Of a stretch of 64,000 bases of DNA, positions 19,801 through 28,374 are shown piece after piece. The notes below the pieces were generated by a model. It did no database searches and was not told the origin of the DNA. It worked only from the letters and a program-made list of their open reading frames with translations. How positions within the stretch are numbered: the stretch's first letter is position 1; every line of letters begins with the position of its first letter. The position numbers and the translations under genes were made by a program. Location of the stretch: NCBI GenBank assembly GCA_017398125.1, contig JAFQHE010000070.1, positions 62,001-126,000 on the forward strand, written 5' to 3'. Source of the DNA: Bacteroidales bacterium (lineage in GTDB: Bacteria; Bacteroidota; Bacteroidia; Bacteroidales; UBA932).

Positions 19801-20079
19801 AATATTCCTGCAACACAGGTTTACTGGCCAAGTGAACAAGGTATGGAGCCTCAGGTTATGGATATGTTGCAGAATGGTAAAATTGATATGGTAGTGAACA
19901 TACCTAAGAACTTGACCCAGGTTGAACTTGAGAATGGTTACAAGGTAAGAAGAGCTTCTGTAGACTTCAACATTCCTCTAATTACCAATGCCAGACTTGC
20001 CAGCGCATTCATCAATGCCTTCTGTAATATTCCTCTTGAGAAGATACAGATCAAGAGCTGGGATGAGTATAATTCATAG
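16858..20079 (+). CDS. carB: Carbamoyl-phosphate synthase large subunit
   Basis: A 1073-aa protein of normal length with two ATP-grasp halves (about residues 1-540 and 541-930) that phosphorylate bicarbonate and carbamate, and a C-terminal MGS-like regulatory domain (about 935-1073, STGSAKQKAELL...ATGGSFRYL). Family blocks such as GSGALKIGEAGEFDYSG, FGGQTALNCG and SGAYRIGSSVEFDWC are intact. The start is MGKISK at 16858 because the family begins there. It forms an operon with carA and ends in a strong terminator. Confidence 0.96.
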   Translation: MGKISKVLLLGSGALKIGEAGEFDYSGSQALKAMREEGIETVLINPNIATVQTSEGIADKIYFLPVTPYFVEEVIKKEQPQGILLAFGGQTALNCGVELYKSGILEKYDLQVLGTPVQAIMDTEDRDLFIRKLDEIDVKTIKSHAVENIEDALQAAEDLGYPVIIRAAYALGGLGSGFCNNREELIKLAEKSFTFSPQVLVEKSLKGWKEIEFEVVRDKYDNCITVCNMENFDPLGIHTGESIVVAPCQTLTDHEINKLRSIAIRIVKHIGIVGECNVQYAFDLVSEDYRVIEVNARLSRSSALASKATGYPLAFVAAKLGLGYGLFELKNSVTRNTPAMFEPALDYVVCKIPRWDLSKFQGVSREIGSSMKSVGEVMAIGRTFEETIQKGLRMIGQGAHGFTANRDIKVDDIDKALREPTDNRIFVISKAFKAGYTVDQIHELTKIDKWFLHKLYGLILTDKELSGYEKIDDVPYELVKKAKRQGFSDFQIGRLVYKDTIDTDLYLKVVRDYRKKFNIFPVVKQIDTLAAEYPAMTNYLYLTYNGIKHDIDYTNDKKSIIVLGSGAYRIGSSVEFDWCSVNALKTIQNCGWRGVMINYNPETVSTDYDMCDRLYFDELTFERVMDIYDLEQPHGVVVSVGGQIPNNLALKLDNANVPIMGTSAESIDNAEDRHRFSSMLDNLGIDQPRWKELSTMSDVYDFVDNVGFPVLVRPSYVLSGAAMNVCSNKTELEQFLQLAANVSKKHPVVVSEFIQGAKEIEFDAVAKNGEVLAYAISEHIEFAGVHSGDATIQFPPQKIYLETARRIKKIARKIAEALKISGPFNIQFLAKDNDIKVIECNLRASRSFPFVSKVLRINLIELATKVMIGEPVEAPNKSAFDLDYVGVKASQFSFSRLQKADPVLGVDMASTGEVGCIGDDSNEAILKSMLSVGYKIPKKNILMSTGSAKQKAELLNAAKTLTKNGYNIYATGGSFRYLVENNIPATQVYWPSEQGMEPQVMDMLQNGKIDMVVNIPKNLTQVELENGYKVRRASVDFNIPLITNARLASAFINAFCNIPLEKIQIKSWDEYNS

Positions 20080-20130
20080 CATAGAGGATTCTGTAGCAAA
20101 TTTTACGACAAAATCACTATAGAATGTAGA

Positions 20131-20162
20131 GAGACCGCCTCAAAAAGGTGGTCTCTTTTTTT
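20131..20162 (+). terminator. Intrinsic terminator after carAB
   Basis: GAGACCGCCT (20131-20140) pairs with AGGTGGTCTC (20146-20155; one G-T wobble), loop of five, then a run of T. Confidence 0.88.
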
Positions 20163-20190
20163 ATTGATATGTCCGGCCATATCACACATT

Positions 20191-20220
20191 TTGGCAAGTC
20201 AGTAAAATTTGTTAACTTTG
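20191..20220 (+). promoter_or_regulatory. Promoter of the lipid/polyene-like operon
   Basis: TTG (20191-20193, preceded by T) and TAACTTTG (20213-20220) are 19 nt apart; the start site would be near 20226, 46 nt before the acyltransferase ATG. No other good match was noticed upstream of the ketosynthase. Confidence 0.65.
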
Positions 20221-20271
20221 TAAGTTGGATTTTCTATAAATGAATTATTCGGAGAATAATTATAAGAAGCT

Positions 20272-21633
20272 ATGAGTCAAAAAAATAATAAACCTGGACT
20301 TTTATATAGTATATTTAAAGCATACCTACGTTTTACACACGACAAAGTGTACTATAAAAAGACATATTCTATTGACTACAACAATATACCGGCAGATGGG
20401 ACACCTATTATAATTGTATCCAACCATCAGAACTGTCTGAATGATCCATTGGGAGTACTGTTTACAATAAGAGACAGAAAACCAAGTTTTATAACTCGTG
20501 CAGACGTGTTTGCCCTCCACCCTATCGCAAACAAGTTTCTGAGGTCAATAGGACTTTTGCCTGCATTCCGTCTTGACTATGAGGGAGAGGGTGCCCTTGA
20601 AAAAAACGATGAGACATTCAAAGTAACTGAACGTGCATTGGTTGACGGAAGAACAATTATCATGTATCCTGAGGCCGGCCATCAGGACAAGAGATGGCTT
20701 GGACACTTCTCCCAGGGCTATCTAAAACTTGCATTCGAGGCAGCAGAGATGGACAATTTCAACACAGAGATATTTATTCTGCCATCGTGCAACCACTATT
20801 CAAACTATAGCGACATACAGGGTCAGTTTATGGTAAAGTTCGGAGAACCAATCTCCTTGAAACCTTACTATGAACGTTACAAAACAAAGCCAAGAACGGT
20901 AAAGAGGGAGATCAATACCCTTGTAAAGGAGAAGATAAGCAACCTGATGCTCAATATTGAAGATCTGGACAATTACAATTCTATAGACTACATACGCAAC
21001 ACCTACGGCAAGGCTTATGCTGCTCAGAACGGAATTGACATTGATTATCTTCCGGATATGCTTGTATCTGACAAGCAGCTATGCAAAAAACTCGGGGAAT
21101 TCAATGAGCAGAATCCAGATCAGGCCACAGAAATATTCGATTTGGCCTCTAAAGTAGAGGCGGGTGTCAAAAAACTGGGAATCCGGAGTGAAGCATTGTG
21201 TAAAAAGCCGTCGGGAATAGGAACAGTATTGAAATTCATTTTTGCTGTAGTATTTATTGAACTGTATATCTTCTCATTATGGCCTGCACTGTTTCTGTAT
21301 GCAATTCCAAAGATGATGCACAAGAAGATGAGTACAGACATAATGTTCCTTGGAACATATTTCTATGCATTTAATGCACTGTTCTTCATCCCGCTTTTCA
21401 CCATTGCGACATTGCTTATAACCCTATTTGCAACCGGTTCATGGTGGATAGCATTGGGACACGTTGCGATTCTGCCCTTTTTGAGCATTTTTGCATGCAA
21501 ATACACCAAATTTATAGTAAATACCGCACGGGATTTGAGGTGGTTGAGGGCTTCTTCAACAGCCAAAGGAAAAGAGCTGCAGCAGATGCATGACAATCTA
21601 TGGAGTAAGTTGGGAGCAGTTTTAACAAAGTAA
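20272..21633 (+). CDS. PlsC-type 1-acylglycerol-3-phosphate acyltransferase family membrane protein
   Basis: A 453-aa membrane acyltransferase. The acyltransferase domain (about residues 35-220) has SNHQNCLNDPLG, an H-x5-D form of the catalytic motif seen in glycerol-phosphate acyltransferase-like relatives, and MYPEAGH (about 129-135) as the second block. Three to four C-terminal hydrophobic segments (about 318-430) follow. It begins the operon and lies 98 nt before the ketosynthase. In this setting it could attach the finished acyl or polyene chain to a lipid head group, as acyltransferases do in aryl-polyene clusters. It could also be an ordinary phospholipid enzyme; the shared promoter favours the first. 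Confidence 0.75.
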   Translation: MSQKNNKPGLLYSIFKAYLRFTHDKVYYKKTYSIDYNNIPADGTPIIIVSNHQNCLNDPLGVLFTIRDRKPSFITRADVFALHPIANKFLRSIGLLPAFRLDYEGEGALEKNDETFKVTERALVDGRTIIMYPEAGHQDKRWLGHFSQGYLKLAFEAAEMDNFNTEIFILPSCNHYSNYSDIQGQFMVKFGEPISLKPYYERYKTKPRTVKREINTLVKEKISNLMLNIEDLDNYNSIDYIRNTYGKAYAAQNGIDIDYLPDMLVSDKQLCKKLGEFNEQNPDQATEIFDLASKVEAGVKKLGIRSEALCKKPSGIGTVLKFIFAVVFIELYIFSLWPALFLYAIPKMMHKKMSTDIMFLGTYFYAFNALFFIPLFTIATLLITLFATGSWWIALGHVAILPFLSIFACKYTKFIVNTARDLRWLRASSTAKGKELQQMHDNLWSKLGAVLTK

Positions 21634-21731
21634 TGGTCAAGCTCGCCGACAGATACATAGATGCAGAGGTGTTTAATGAAAATTACAATTAGAATCAGAT
21701 AGAAATTAAGAGAACAAAAAGATATAAATAT

Positions 21732-22952
21732 ATGGAAAAAAGAGTTGTTATTACAGGTATGGGAATCTATTCTTGCTTGGGCAAGACTCTTGACGAGGTA
21801 AGAGATTCTCTTTACCATGGAAAATCAGGTATTATTTTTGACCCTGTAAGAAAGGAGATGGGTTTCAGATCTGCACTTACAGCACACCTTGAGATTCCGG
21901 ATTTGAAAAAGGAGCTAAGCAGAAGCCAAAGAGTATATATGCCAGAGCAGGCCAAATATGCTTACTGTGCAACAATAGATGCTCTAAGACATGCAAATAT
22001 TGACCAGGATTACCTCAATTCACATGAGGTTGGAATCCTTTATGGAAATGACAGCAGCGCAGATCCTGTTGTAAAGAGCGTAGACACAATGCGCGACAAG
22101 AGAGACACCACACTTGTTGGTTCCGGAGCAATTTTCCAGTCAATGAACTCAACTGTAACAATGAACCTCTCCTGCATCTTCAAACTTAAAGGTATGAACC
22201 TTACAGTCTCTGGTGCCTGCGCCAGCGGTTCACATGCAATTGGCTTGGGTGCTCTGCTTATTAAGAATGGTCTTCAGGATATGGTAATCTGCGGTGGAGC
22301 ACAGGAGGTCAATCCATTCTCAATCGGAAGCTTTGACGGCATCAGTGCATTCTCAATCAGAGAGAGTGATCCTACAAAAGCCTCACGTCCTTTTGACCGT
22401 GACCGTGACGGACTTGTACCAGGAGGTGGAGCCGCTACTGTTATCATTGAGAGCTACGAAAATGCGGTGAAGAGGGGTGCCCCTATCATTGCAGAGATTT
22501 TGAGTTACGGTTTCTCATCAAACGGAGACCACATATCTGTGCCTAACGTCGATGGCCCTGCACGCTCATTGGAGATGGCCCTCAAACTTGCTGGCATAGA
22601 CAAGAGAGAGATCGGTTACATCAATGCCCATGCCACCTCTACCCCTAAGGGCGATGCAAATGAGGCAAAAGCCATCTATCAGGTATTTGGAGATGATATG
22701 CCGGAGGTAACCTCTACCAAATCACAGACCGGACATGAGATGTGGATGGCTGGTGCATCTGAAGTAATTTACTCAACCCTAATGATGAAGAATGATTTTA
22801 TTGGAGCAAACATCAACTTTGAGAACCCAGATGAAGACTCTGCAAAATTGAACATCATAGGAAAGAGAATTGACAAGAAGTTTGATACATTCCTTTCAAA
22901 CTCTTTCGGTTTTGGAGGTACAAACTCAACACTTATCGTAAGAAACCTATAG
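21732..22952 (+). CDS. Beta-ketoacyl-ACP synthase (KAS II/FabF type)
   Basis: A 406-aa thiolase-fold condensing enzyme. The Cys-His-His triad is complete: C163 in SGACASGSH, H300 in NAHATSTPKGD and H335 in KSQTGHEMWM, with K330 nearby. The C-terminal FGFGGTNSTLI block is present. It catalyses decarboxylative condensation of malonyl-ACP with an acyl-ACP. It is divergent enough from housekeeping FabF, and clustered with its own ACP and dehydratases, to be a dedicated secondary-lipid enzyme. It is the only ketosynthase in the cluster; no chain-length-factor partner is present. Confidence 0.88.
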   Translation: MEKRVVITGMGIYSCLGKTLDEVRDSLYHGKSGIIFDPVRKEMGFRSALTAHLEIPDLKKELSRSQRVYMPEQAKYAYCATIDALRHANIDQDYLNSHEVGILYGNDSSADPVVKSVDTMRDKRDTTLVGSGAIFQSMNSTVTMNLSCIFKLKGMNLTVSGACASGSHAIGLGALLIKNGLQDMVICGGAQEVNPFSIGSFDGISAFSIRESDPTKASRPFDRDRDGLVPGGGAATVIIESYENAVKRGAPIIAEILSYGFSSNGDHISVPNVDGPARSLEMALKLAGIDKREIGYINAHATSTPKGDANEAKAIYQVFGDDMPEVTSTKSQTGHEMWMAGASEVIYSTLMMKNDFIGANINFENPDEDSAKLNIIGKRIDKKFDTFLSNSFGFGGTNSTLIVRNL

Positions 22953-22998
22953 ACTTGTATTGATAATAAATATATTCACTAACTTAAGAAAAAAGAGT

Positions 22999-23244
22999 AT
23001 GACTAAAGAAGAAATGATTGCAAAGACCATTGAGGTACTTGCAGAGGAGTTTGAAGTTGAAACAGAAGTTATTACCCCTGAGGCAGACATCAAAAAGACT
23101 TTGGATTTGGACAGCCTTAGCCTTGTAGATATGGTAGCTCTTATTGAAGAGACTTTCGGTGTCAAGATCAAAGGTACAGAGGTAGCTTCAATCAAGACTT
23201 TCGGACAGCTTTACGATTTCGTTTATGAGAGAATGGACAATTAG
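22999..23244 (+). CDS. Acyl carrier protein
   Basis: An 81-aa four-helix carrier protein. The phosphopantetheine attachment serine is S39 in DLDSLSLVD; helix II continues VDMVALIEETFGVKI as in FabC-type ACPs. The start is MTKEEM at 22999; an upstream in-frame ATG at 22960 would add a positively charged 13-residue tail unlike ACPs. Its 3' end overlaps the next gene by 20 nt, showing tight coupling. It presumably carries the growing chain for the neighbouring ketosynthase, dehydratases and reductase. Confidence 0.9.
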   Translation: MTKEEMIAKTIEVLAEEFEVETEVITPEADIKKTLDLDSLSLVDMVALIEETFGVKIKGTEVASIKTFGQLYDFVYERMDN

Positions 23245-23638
23245 TGATCTTATCCCTCAAAGGAAACCGATCATGATGGTAGACAAACTGTGTAGTGCAT
23301 CTGATGAGGGTGCAACTACATTGTTGTCTGTCAGAGATGACAATATGTTTCTGGATGGAGAGAAGATGTGCGAAGCCGGAATCATTGAGCACATGGCACA
23401 ATCGGCCTCTGCTATGGAGGGTTACAAATACAAGTCACAGGGAAAAGAGGCACCTGTAGGCTTCATTGGAGAGGTGAAAAAATTCACACTCAACTTTATG
23501 CCAAAAATTGGAGATACCATCTCTACAGAGATCAGAGTCGTATCTGAAGCTATGGGCATTACGCTCATTAACGCCCAAAGCTCTGTTGATGGAGAGGTAG
23601 CTGCAACATGTCAGATGAAAATATTCATAAGAGGATAA
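23225..23638 (+). CDS. Hot-dog-fold 3-hydroxyacyl-ACP dehydratase, ApeP-like
   Basis: A 137-aa single hot-dog domain. The N-terminus (DLIPQRKPIMMVDKL) and the helix IIEHMAQSASAMEGYK (about residues 55-70) match the ApeP/FabA-FabZ-like dehydratases of aryl-polyene clusters; the Glu in IIEHMAQ is the likely catalytic acid. It would remove water from a 3-hydroxyacyl-ACP to leave a trans double bond. The start lies 20 nt inside the ACP gene. It differs clearly from the second dehydratase downstream, so the two probably have different substrates or form a heteromer. Confidence 0.78.
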   Translation: MREWTISDLIPQRKPIMMVDKLCSASDEGATTLLSVRDDNMFLDGEKMCEAGIIEHMAQSASAMEGYKYKSQGKEAPVGFIGEVKKFTLNFMPKIGDTISTEIRVVSEAMGITLINAQSSVDGEVAATCQMKIFIRG

Positions 23639-23650
23639 AACTTCTTTAAA

Positions 23651-24049
23651 ATGAAGCTATTAAACAGTTATTTCAATATTATTGAAAGTACGGTAACAGA
23701 AGACGGCCTTACCGGCAAGTTCATAGTATCGCTAAACGGCAACCATCCTGTTTACGAGGGACACTTTCCTGGAGAACCGGTATGTCCGGGCGTATGCAGT
23801 ATGCAGATGGTAAAGGAGTGTGCAGCTCAAATGTGTGGCAAAAAACTGACCTTCATATATTTAAAGCAATACAGACTACTCTCTGTGATGACACCCGCAG
23901 TGAACGGCAACATTGATATAAATATAGAGCTTACCCCTGCCGAAAAAGATGGGGCCAGCATATTTAAAATCAAAGCGGCAGTCTGTGAGTCAGACAATAT
24001 TGAACAAAAATACTTGGATATAAACGGAGAACTTGCACCGGCCGAATAA
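23651..24049 (+). CDS. Hot-dog-fold 3-hydroxyacyl-ACP dehydratase, FabZ/ApeI-like
   Basis: A 132-aa hot-dog protein with the FabZ active-site helix HPVYEGHFPGEPVCPGVCSMQM (His at about residue 38; the block runs about 31-52). The normal Glu of FabZ/FabA (usually in ILE) is replaced here by a segment with Gln/Met (SMQMVKE), as in ApeI-like relatives. It follows the first dehydratase by 12 nt. A pair of distinct dehydratases in one operon is a hallmark of aryl-polyene pathways and supports repeated double-bond formation. Confidence 0.78.
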   Translation: MKLLNSYFNIIESTVTEDGLTGKFIVSLNGNHPVYEGHFPGEPVCPGVCSMQMVKECAAQMCGKKLTFIYLKQYRLLSVMTPAVNGNIDINIELTPAEKDGASIFKIKAAVCESDNIEQKYLDINGELAPAE

Positions 24050-24074
24050 GCCGGTGATTTTTCTTATAGGGATA

Positions 24075-26621
24075 ATGACAGAATCAGCCATAAAACTTTA
24101 CAGATTCTTTAAAGACCATAAAGGAATCTTTTATGCAGTGCTTTTGATTACAACAGCACTCTTTATCTTTTTTGGAAGCAAAGTGCAGTATCAGGAGGAT
24201 ATTTCAAAGCTTCTTCCGGCCACAGATGAGAGCAAATCGGCCGGATTTGCATTCAACAACCTAAAGGTGAAGGATAAGATCTTTCTTGAATTCATAGCCA
24301 GGGAAAAACCAGCCACAACCCCCGACACACTATGGCAACAAGCAGATTACTATACACTTGCAGAAGTATGTGATATATTTTGCGACTCACTTTTGTTGCA
24401 TGATACAGCCACTTTGTACATTGCTGACCTTATGTACCGTCTCGACGGGTATATGCTTCAGGATGCACTTGGATTCCTCTTTGAGAATGTGCCACAGTTT
24501 CTCGACCGCCCATTCTACAATGCTATAGATACCATTGTAACCCAAGAGTATGCCGACCATGCAATGTACGAAAACCTGCAGACTCTCACATCGGCTGAGG
24601 GAATGGCATATTATGACATTATCCGCAACGATCCGCTATCTTTGCGCAAAGTTTTTGCGCAACAAAACAGCGGAATTGCCAGTGCTATTGGCGGCACTTA
24701 CAAAATACTTGAGAGTCATTTCTTTACTCCAGACAGCACTATAGCCTTAGCCTTCCTCTCCCCTAACTTCAAGGCTTTTGACTCAAAAACCGGAACTTAC
24801 CTTGTAGAGAAACTTGAAAAGGAGATTGCCTCAATTGAGGCAGAATACCCCAATGTTGAAATCCTCTTCCATGGAGCTCCAGTACAGAGTGTATTCAACA
24901 GCCGTCAGATAAAGAGTGACCTAGCAAGAACACTCAGCTTCTCTTTAGCTCTTGTGTGTCTAATAATCTGGTTCTGTTTCAGAAACAAAAGTACACTTGT
25001 AATGTTACTGTTGCCAGTAATATATGGAGCATTCTTTGCCCTTACCGGAATGTATTTCATCAAGGGAGGAATGTCACTTATGGCACTTGGAATTGGAGCA
25101 ATAGTGCTTGGAGTTGCACTAAGTTATTGCTTGCATGTACTTACACACTATAAATATGTAAGTGATCCTGAACGGGTAATAAGGGAGCAGACCAAACCTG
25201 TAATCCTTGGCAGCCTTACAACAATCGGAGCCTTTGCGGGATTGTTGTTTACAAAATCAGAACTTCTTTGGGACTTTGGAATGTTCGCCTCCCTCGGAAT
25301 GGTAGGAACCACTCTCTGCTGTCTGATATTCCTTCCACACTTCTTCAGACCTGAGAGAAACAGACTCAACCAAAAGGCAATTGCAACTATTGAGAAAATC
25401 AACACCTATCCTTACGAAAAACACAAATGGCTTATTGCCCTGATTGCTGTAATTTTTGTAATTTCATTATTTACAGGCAAATGGGTAACTTTTGACTCTA
25501 ATCTGAAGAATATCGGCTACAATGATCCCGATGTTATGAGAAGCGGCCAGCTGCTTGCAGAAAAGACAATGCCGGGACTTGAGAGCAAATACTATGCAGT
25601 GCTGTCAAAGAGTCTTGACTCAGCACTCACCTACAACACAATCTTTGGCAACAGATGTAAGGAGCTCTCAGACAAAGGGCTTATAGAGAAGTTCAGCAAC
25701 TCGGCAATGCTTCTTTTACCGTCGGCAACAGCTACAGAGAGAACCGCATTATGGAAAGAGTACTGGACACCTGAGAGACAACAGGAGATTACATCAATGA
25801 TCAAGAAATCCGGCAAAACATACGGTTTCAAGGAGCAGATGTTTGATCCGTTTGTTCAGGCACTTGACAAAGATTTTGAATACAACAGCATTGTTGATGC
25901 AAATATTATCCCCGATGGTCTTATGGCCAATCTTGTAGAGGTAACCGACAGCACCTACCTTGTATTCACATCTGTCCAGGCCAAACCTGAAAATATGCTT
26001 GCAGTAAGCAACAAGCTTATAAAGGAGACACCACAGATCCCTTCAAACAACATGATTGTAGTGGATCCGTTCTTCTATACACAAAATATGGTTGAGATGC
26101 TTAACGAAGATTTCAACATGGTACTTGCCATCTCATCATTATTTGTGCTTGTTGTACTTTTGCTCTCATTCCGCAATCCTATTATTGCCCTGATTGCATT
26201 CCTTCCTATGAGCATGAGCTGGTATATTGTTTTGGGAATTATGGGAGCATTCGGATTGCAGTTCAACCTCATAAATATTGTAATCTCAACCTTTATCTTT
26301 GGAATAGGTGTAGACTACAGCATATTTGTTATGGATGGTCTGCTGAACGGCAGCCGCATGAAGAGCAAGAATGAGCTGGCTTCAGGATCTGGAAATGCAT
26401 CGGAACTTCTCAAATTCCATAAAACAGCAATTTTCTTCTCTGCAGTTGTACTTATCATAGCCATTGCATCGCTTATGTTTGCAACACATCCGGCTATAAG
26501 TTCAATTGGAGTGGCAACCCTTATTGGAATGGGATCAACCATAATAATAACCTATACAGTTGAACCGTTCCTGTTCAACCTTTATATAAGATACAAAAAT
26601 GGTAAAGGCAGAAGAGCTTAA
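24075..26621 (+). CDS. MMPL/RND-family membrane exporter
   Basis: An 848-aa membrane protein built of two halves. Each has one hydrophobic segment, a large periplasmic domain and a group of five or so membrane segments (groups near residues 270-420 and 680-840). Such COG4258-type exporters accompany aryl-polyene and hydroxylated-lipid clusters and are thought to move the product or a lipid precursor out of the inner membrane. The start is MTESAIKL at 24075; an ATG at 24033 would overlap the dehydratase. The end overlaps the next gene by 23 nt. Together with LolA it implies delivery towards the outer membrane. Confidence 0.85.
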   Translation: MTESAIKLYRFFKDHKGIFYAVLLITTALFIFFGSKVQYQEDISKLLPATDESKSAGFAFNNLKVKDKIFLEFIAREKPATTPDTLWQQADYYTLAEVCDIFCDSLLLHDTATLYIADLMYRLDGYMLQDALGFLFENVPQFLDRPFYNAIDTIVTQEYADHAMYENLQTLTSAEGMAYYDIIRNDPLSLRKVFAQQNSGIASAIGGTYKILESHFFTPDSTIALAFLSPNFKAFDSKTGTYLVEKLEKEIASIEAEYPNVEILFHGAPVQSVFNSRQIKSDLARTLSFSLALVCLIIWFCFRNKSTLVMLLLPVIYGAFFALTGMYFIKGGMSLMALGIGAIVLGVALSYCLHVLTHYKYVSDPERVIREQTKPVILGSLTTIGAFAGLLFTKSELLWDFGMFASLGMVGTTLCCLIFLPHFFRPERNRLNQKAIATIEKINTYPYEKHKWLIALIAVIFVISLFTGKWVTFDSNLKNIGYNDPDVMRSGQLLAEKTMPGLESKYYAVLSKSLDSALTYNTIFGNRCKELSDKGLIEKFSNSAMLLLPSATATERTALWKEYWTPERQQEITSMIKKSGKTYGFKEQMFDPFVQALDKDFEYNSIVDANIIPDGLMANLVEVTDSTYLVFTSVQAKPENMLAVSNKLIKETPQIPSNNMIVVDPFFYTQNMVEMLNEDFNMVLAISSLFVLVVLLLSFRNPIIALIAFLPMSMSWYIVLGIMGAFGLQFNLINIVISTFIFGIGVDYSIFVMDGLLNGSRMKSKNELASGSGNASELLKFHKTAIFFSAVVLIIAIASLMFATHPAISSIGVATLIGMGSTIIITYTVEPFLFNLYIRYKNGKGRRA

Positions 26622-28266
26622 CGGGAAACAGTTTGATGCAGTAATCATAGGCGGAGGCCTCGGCGGTCTCCAGTGCGGTTATATTCTCTCCAAAAAGGGG
26701 CTTAAGGTGTGTATTCTGGAGCAAAACATGGTACTTGGCGGTGCCTTGCAGAGCTTTAAAAGAAGAGTTCACAACCAGAATGGAGGATGTATGCAGGAAA
26801 CCGGCAATGTAATGGCAGAGTTTGATACCGGTCTTCACTACGTTGGAGGACTTGACCAGGGAGAGACTCTCCACTCGATATTCTCCTACTTTGACCTGCT
26901 CAAACTACCTTGGCACAAAATGGATCCCGACAGTTTTGATGAGGTAATCATCAACGGACAATCATATCTCTACTCAAACGGATATGATGCATTTGCAAGG
27001 CGAATGACGGACTATTTTCCTCACCAGAAAGAGAATATTATAAGATATTGCAAACTGCTTGAAGAGGTCGGCAAAACACTTCCCAAAAGTTTGGAGCCGA
27101 GGGAGGCTGACAATGTTTACACACAATCGCTCTTTGCACAGTCGGCATACTCATACCTTAAAGAGACAATTACAGACCCTCTTTTGATTGAGGTTCTAAG
27201 CGGCACATCACTTAAGATGGAGCTTACGCCCAATCTGCCGCTATATACATTTGCACAAATCAACAGTTCATTTATACAGAGTGCATACAGGCTCAACGGG
27301 GGCGGCAACCTGATAAGTGACTCCCTATGCAGTTCAATAGAGAAGATGGGCGGCATAGTTTCAACAAGAGCCAGAGTGGATGAGATAAAGGAGCTGGAGA
27401 GCAACAATCAGGCAAGTGGCCTGCACAGCGGCAACTCTTGCGGATTACAGCTTATAGTAAACGGTTCTGTAGAGATTATGGCCAGGAGCGTAATATCCAA
27501 TCTGCATCCGGCCGCAACACTTGAACTTGTAAAAGAGAGTGCACACATCAGAAAGATCTACAGGAACAGAATAAACCGCCTTGAAAACACTACCGGAATG
27601 TTTACCGTAAATCTTGCACTCAAGGATGGAATGGTTGAATACAAAGACCGCAACTGCTACATCTATACAATGAATGAGGGCGAGAGTCTATGGACCAACT
27701 ACAGAAAGTATACATCGGGGCAGCCAGTTTCTGGAGAACCAAATACGACTGGCAACAGAGCTGCAGGTGCCGACAACATAGACTCAATGCTTATAAGCTA
27801 CTATTCAAGAGAGAAGGGGGTAAAATCTGCCAACTTTGCAAAACAGCTTGATTTGCTTGTACCTATGTCTTGGAGCGAAGTGGAGATGTTCAAAGGGACC
27901 AGACCGGGCCACAGAGGTGAAGAGTATGAAACCATCAAGGAGAAGAGGGCAGAACAATGCATTGAATTTGCGCAAAATGCAATACCCGGGCTGAAAGATA
28001 TGGTTACCGATATATACACCAGCACTCCCCTAACCTACAACAATTACACTGCAACAGCTTGTGGAAGCGCGTACGGCATAAGAAAAGATTACAACAACCT
28101 TATGCAGACCCTGCTTACACCAAAAACACCAGTTCCAAACCTATATCTTACAGGCCAGAACCTGAATCTTCACGGTGTACTTGGAGTAAGCATGACCTCA
28201 TTCTTCACCTGTGCAGAGATAATAGGAATGGAGGCTGCAACAGATGGATTATTCTTTGAAAAATAG
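26599..28266 (+). CDS. FAD-dependent desaturase/saturase-like oxidoreductase (phytoene desaturase or retinol saturase type)
   Basis: A 555-aa NAD(P)/FAD-dependent oxidoreductase. The Rossmann dinucleotide motif is VIIGGGLGGLQCG (about 16-28), followed by VCILEQNMVLGGALQSF; the C-terminal FAD block is NLYLTGQNLNLHGVLGVSMTS. This is the carotenoid desaturase/isomerase and retinol 13,14-reductase superfamily, which acts on long conjugated or hydrophobic chains. Two polar, low-complexity loops (about 264-282 and 372-396) are inserted. Its position inside a polyene-like operon suggests it desaturates, isomerises or saturates the acyl product. This enzyme type is not part of the usual aryl-polyene core. 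Confidence 0.75.
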   Translation: MVKAEELNGKQFDAVIIGGGLGGLQCGYILSKKGLKVCILEQNMVLGGALQSFKRRVHNQNGGCMQETGNVMAEFDTGLHYVGGLDQGETLHSIFSYFDLLKLPWHKMDPDSFDEVIINGQSYLYSNGYDAFARRMTDYFPHQKENIIRYCKLLEEVGKTLPKSLEPREADNVYTQSLFAQSAYSYLKETITDPLLIEVLSGTSLKMELTPNLPLYTFAQINSSFIQSAYRLNGGGNLISDSLCSSIEKMGGIVSTRARVDEIKELESNNQASGLHSGNSCGLQLIVNGSVEIMARSVISNLHPAATLELVKESAHIRKIYRNRINRLENTTGMFTVNLALKDGMVEYKDRNCYIYTMNEGESLWTNYRKYTSGQPVSGEPNTTGNRAAGADNIDSMLISYYSREKGVKSANFAKQLDLLVPMSWSEVEMFKGTRPGHRGEEYETIKEKRAEQCIEFAQNAIPGLKDMVTDIYTSTPLTYNNYTATACGSAYGIRKDYNNLMQTLLTPKTPVPNLYLTGQNLNLHGVLGVSMTSFFTCAEIIGMEAATDGLFFEK

Positions 28267-28374
28267 CGGTACAATTAACAGATGCAATCACCTTGGCAAG
28301 AAGATTGAGAGTCTGAATTGGAAAACAATTTGAAAAGCAGAGATACAGATATAATAAAATAACGGATACAATAT

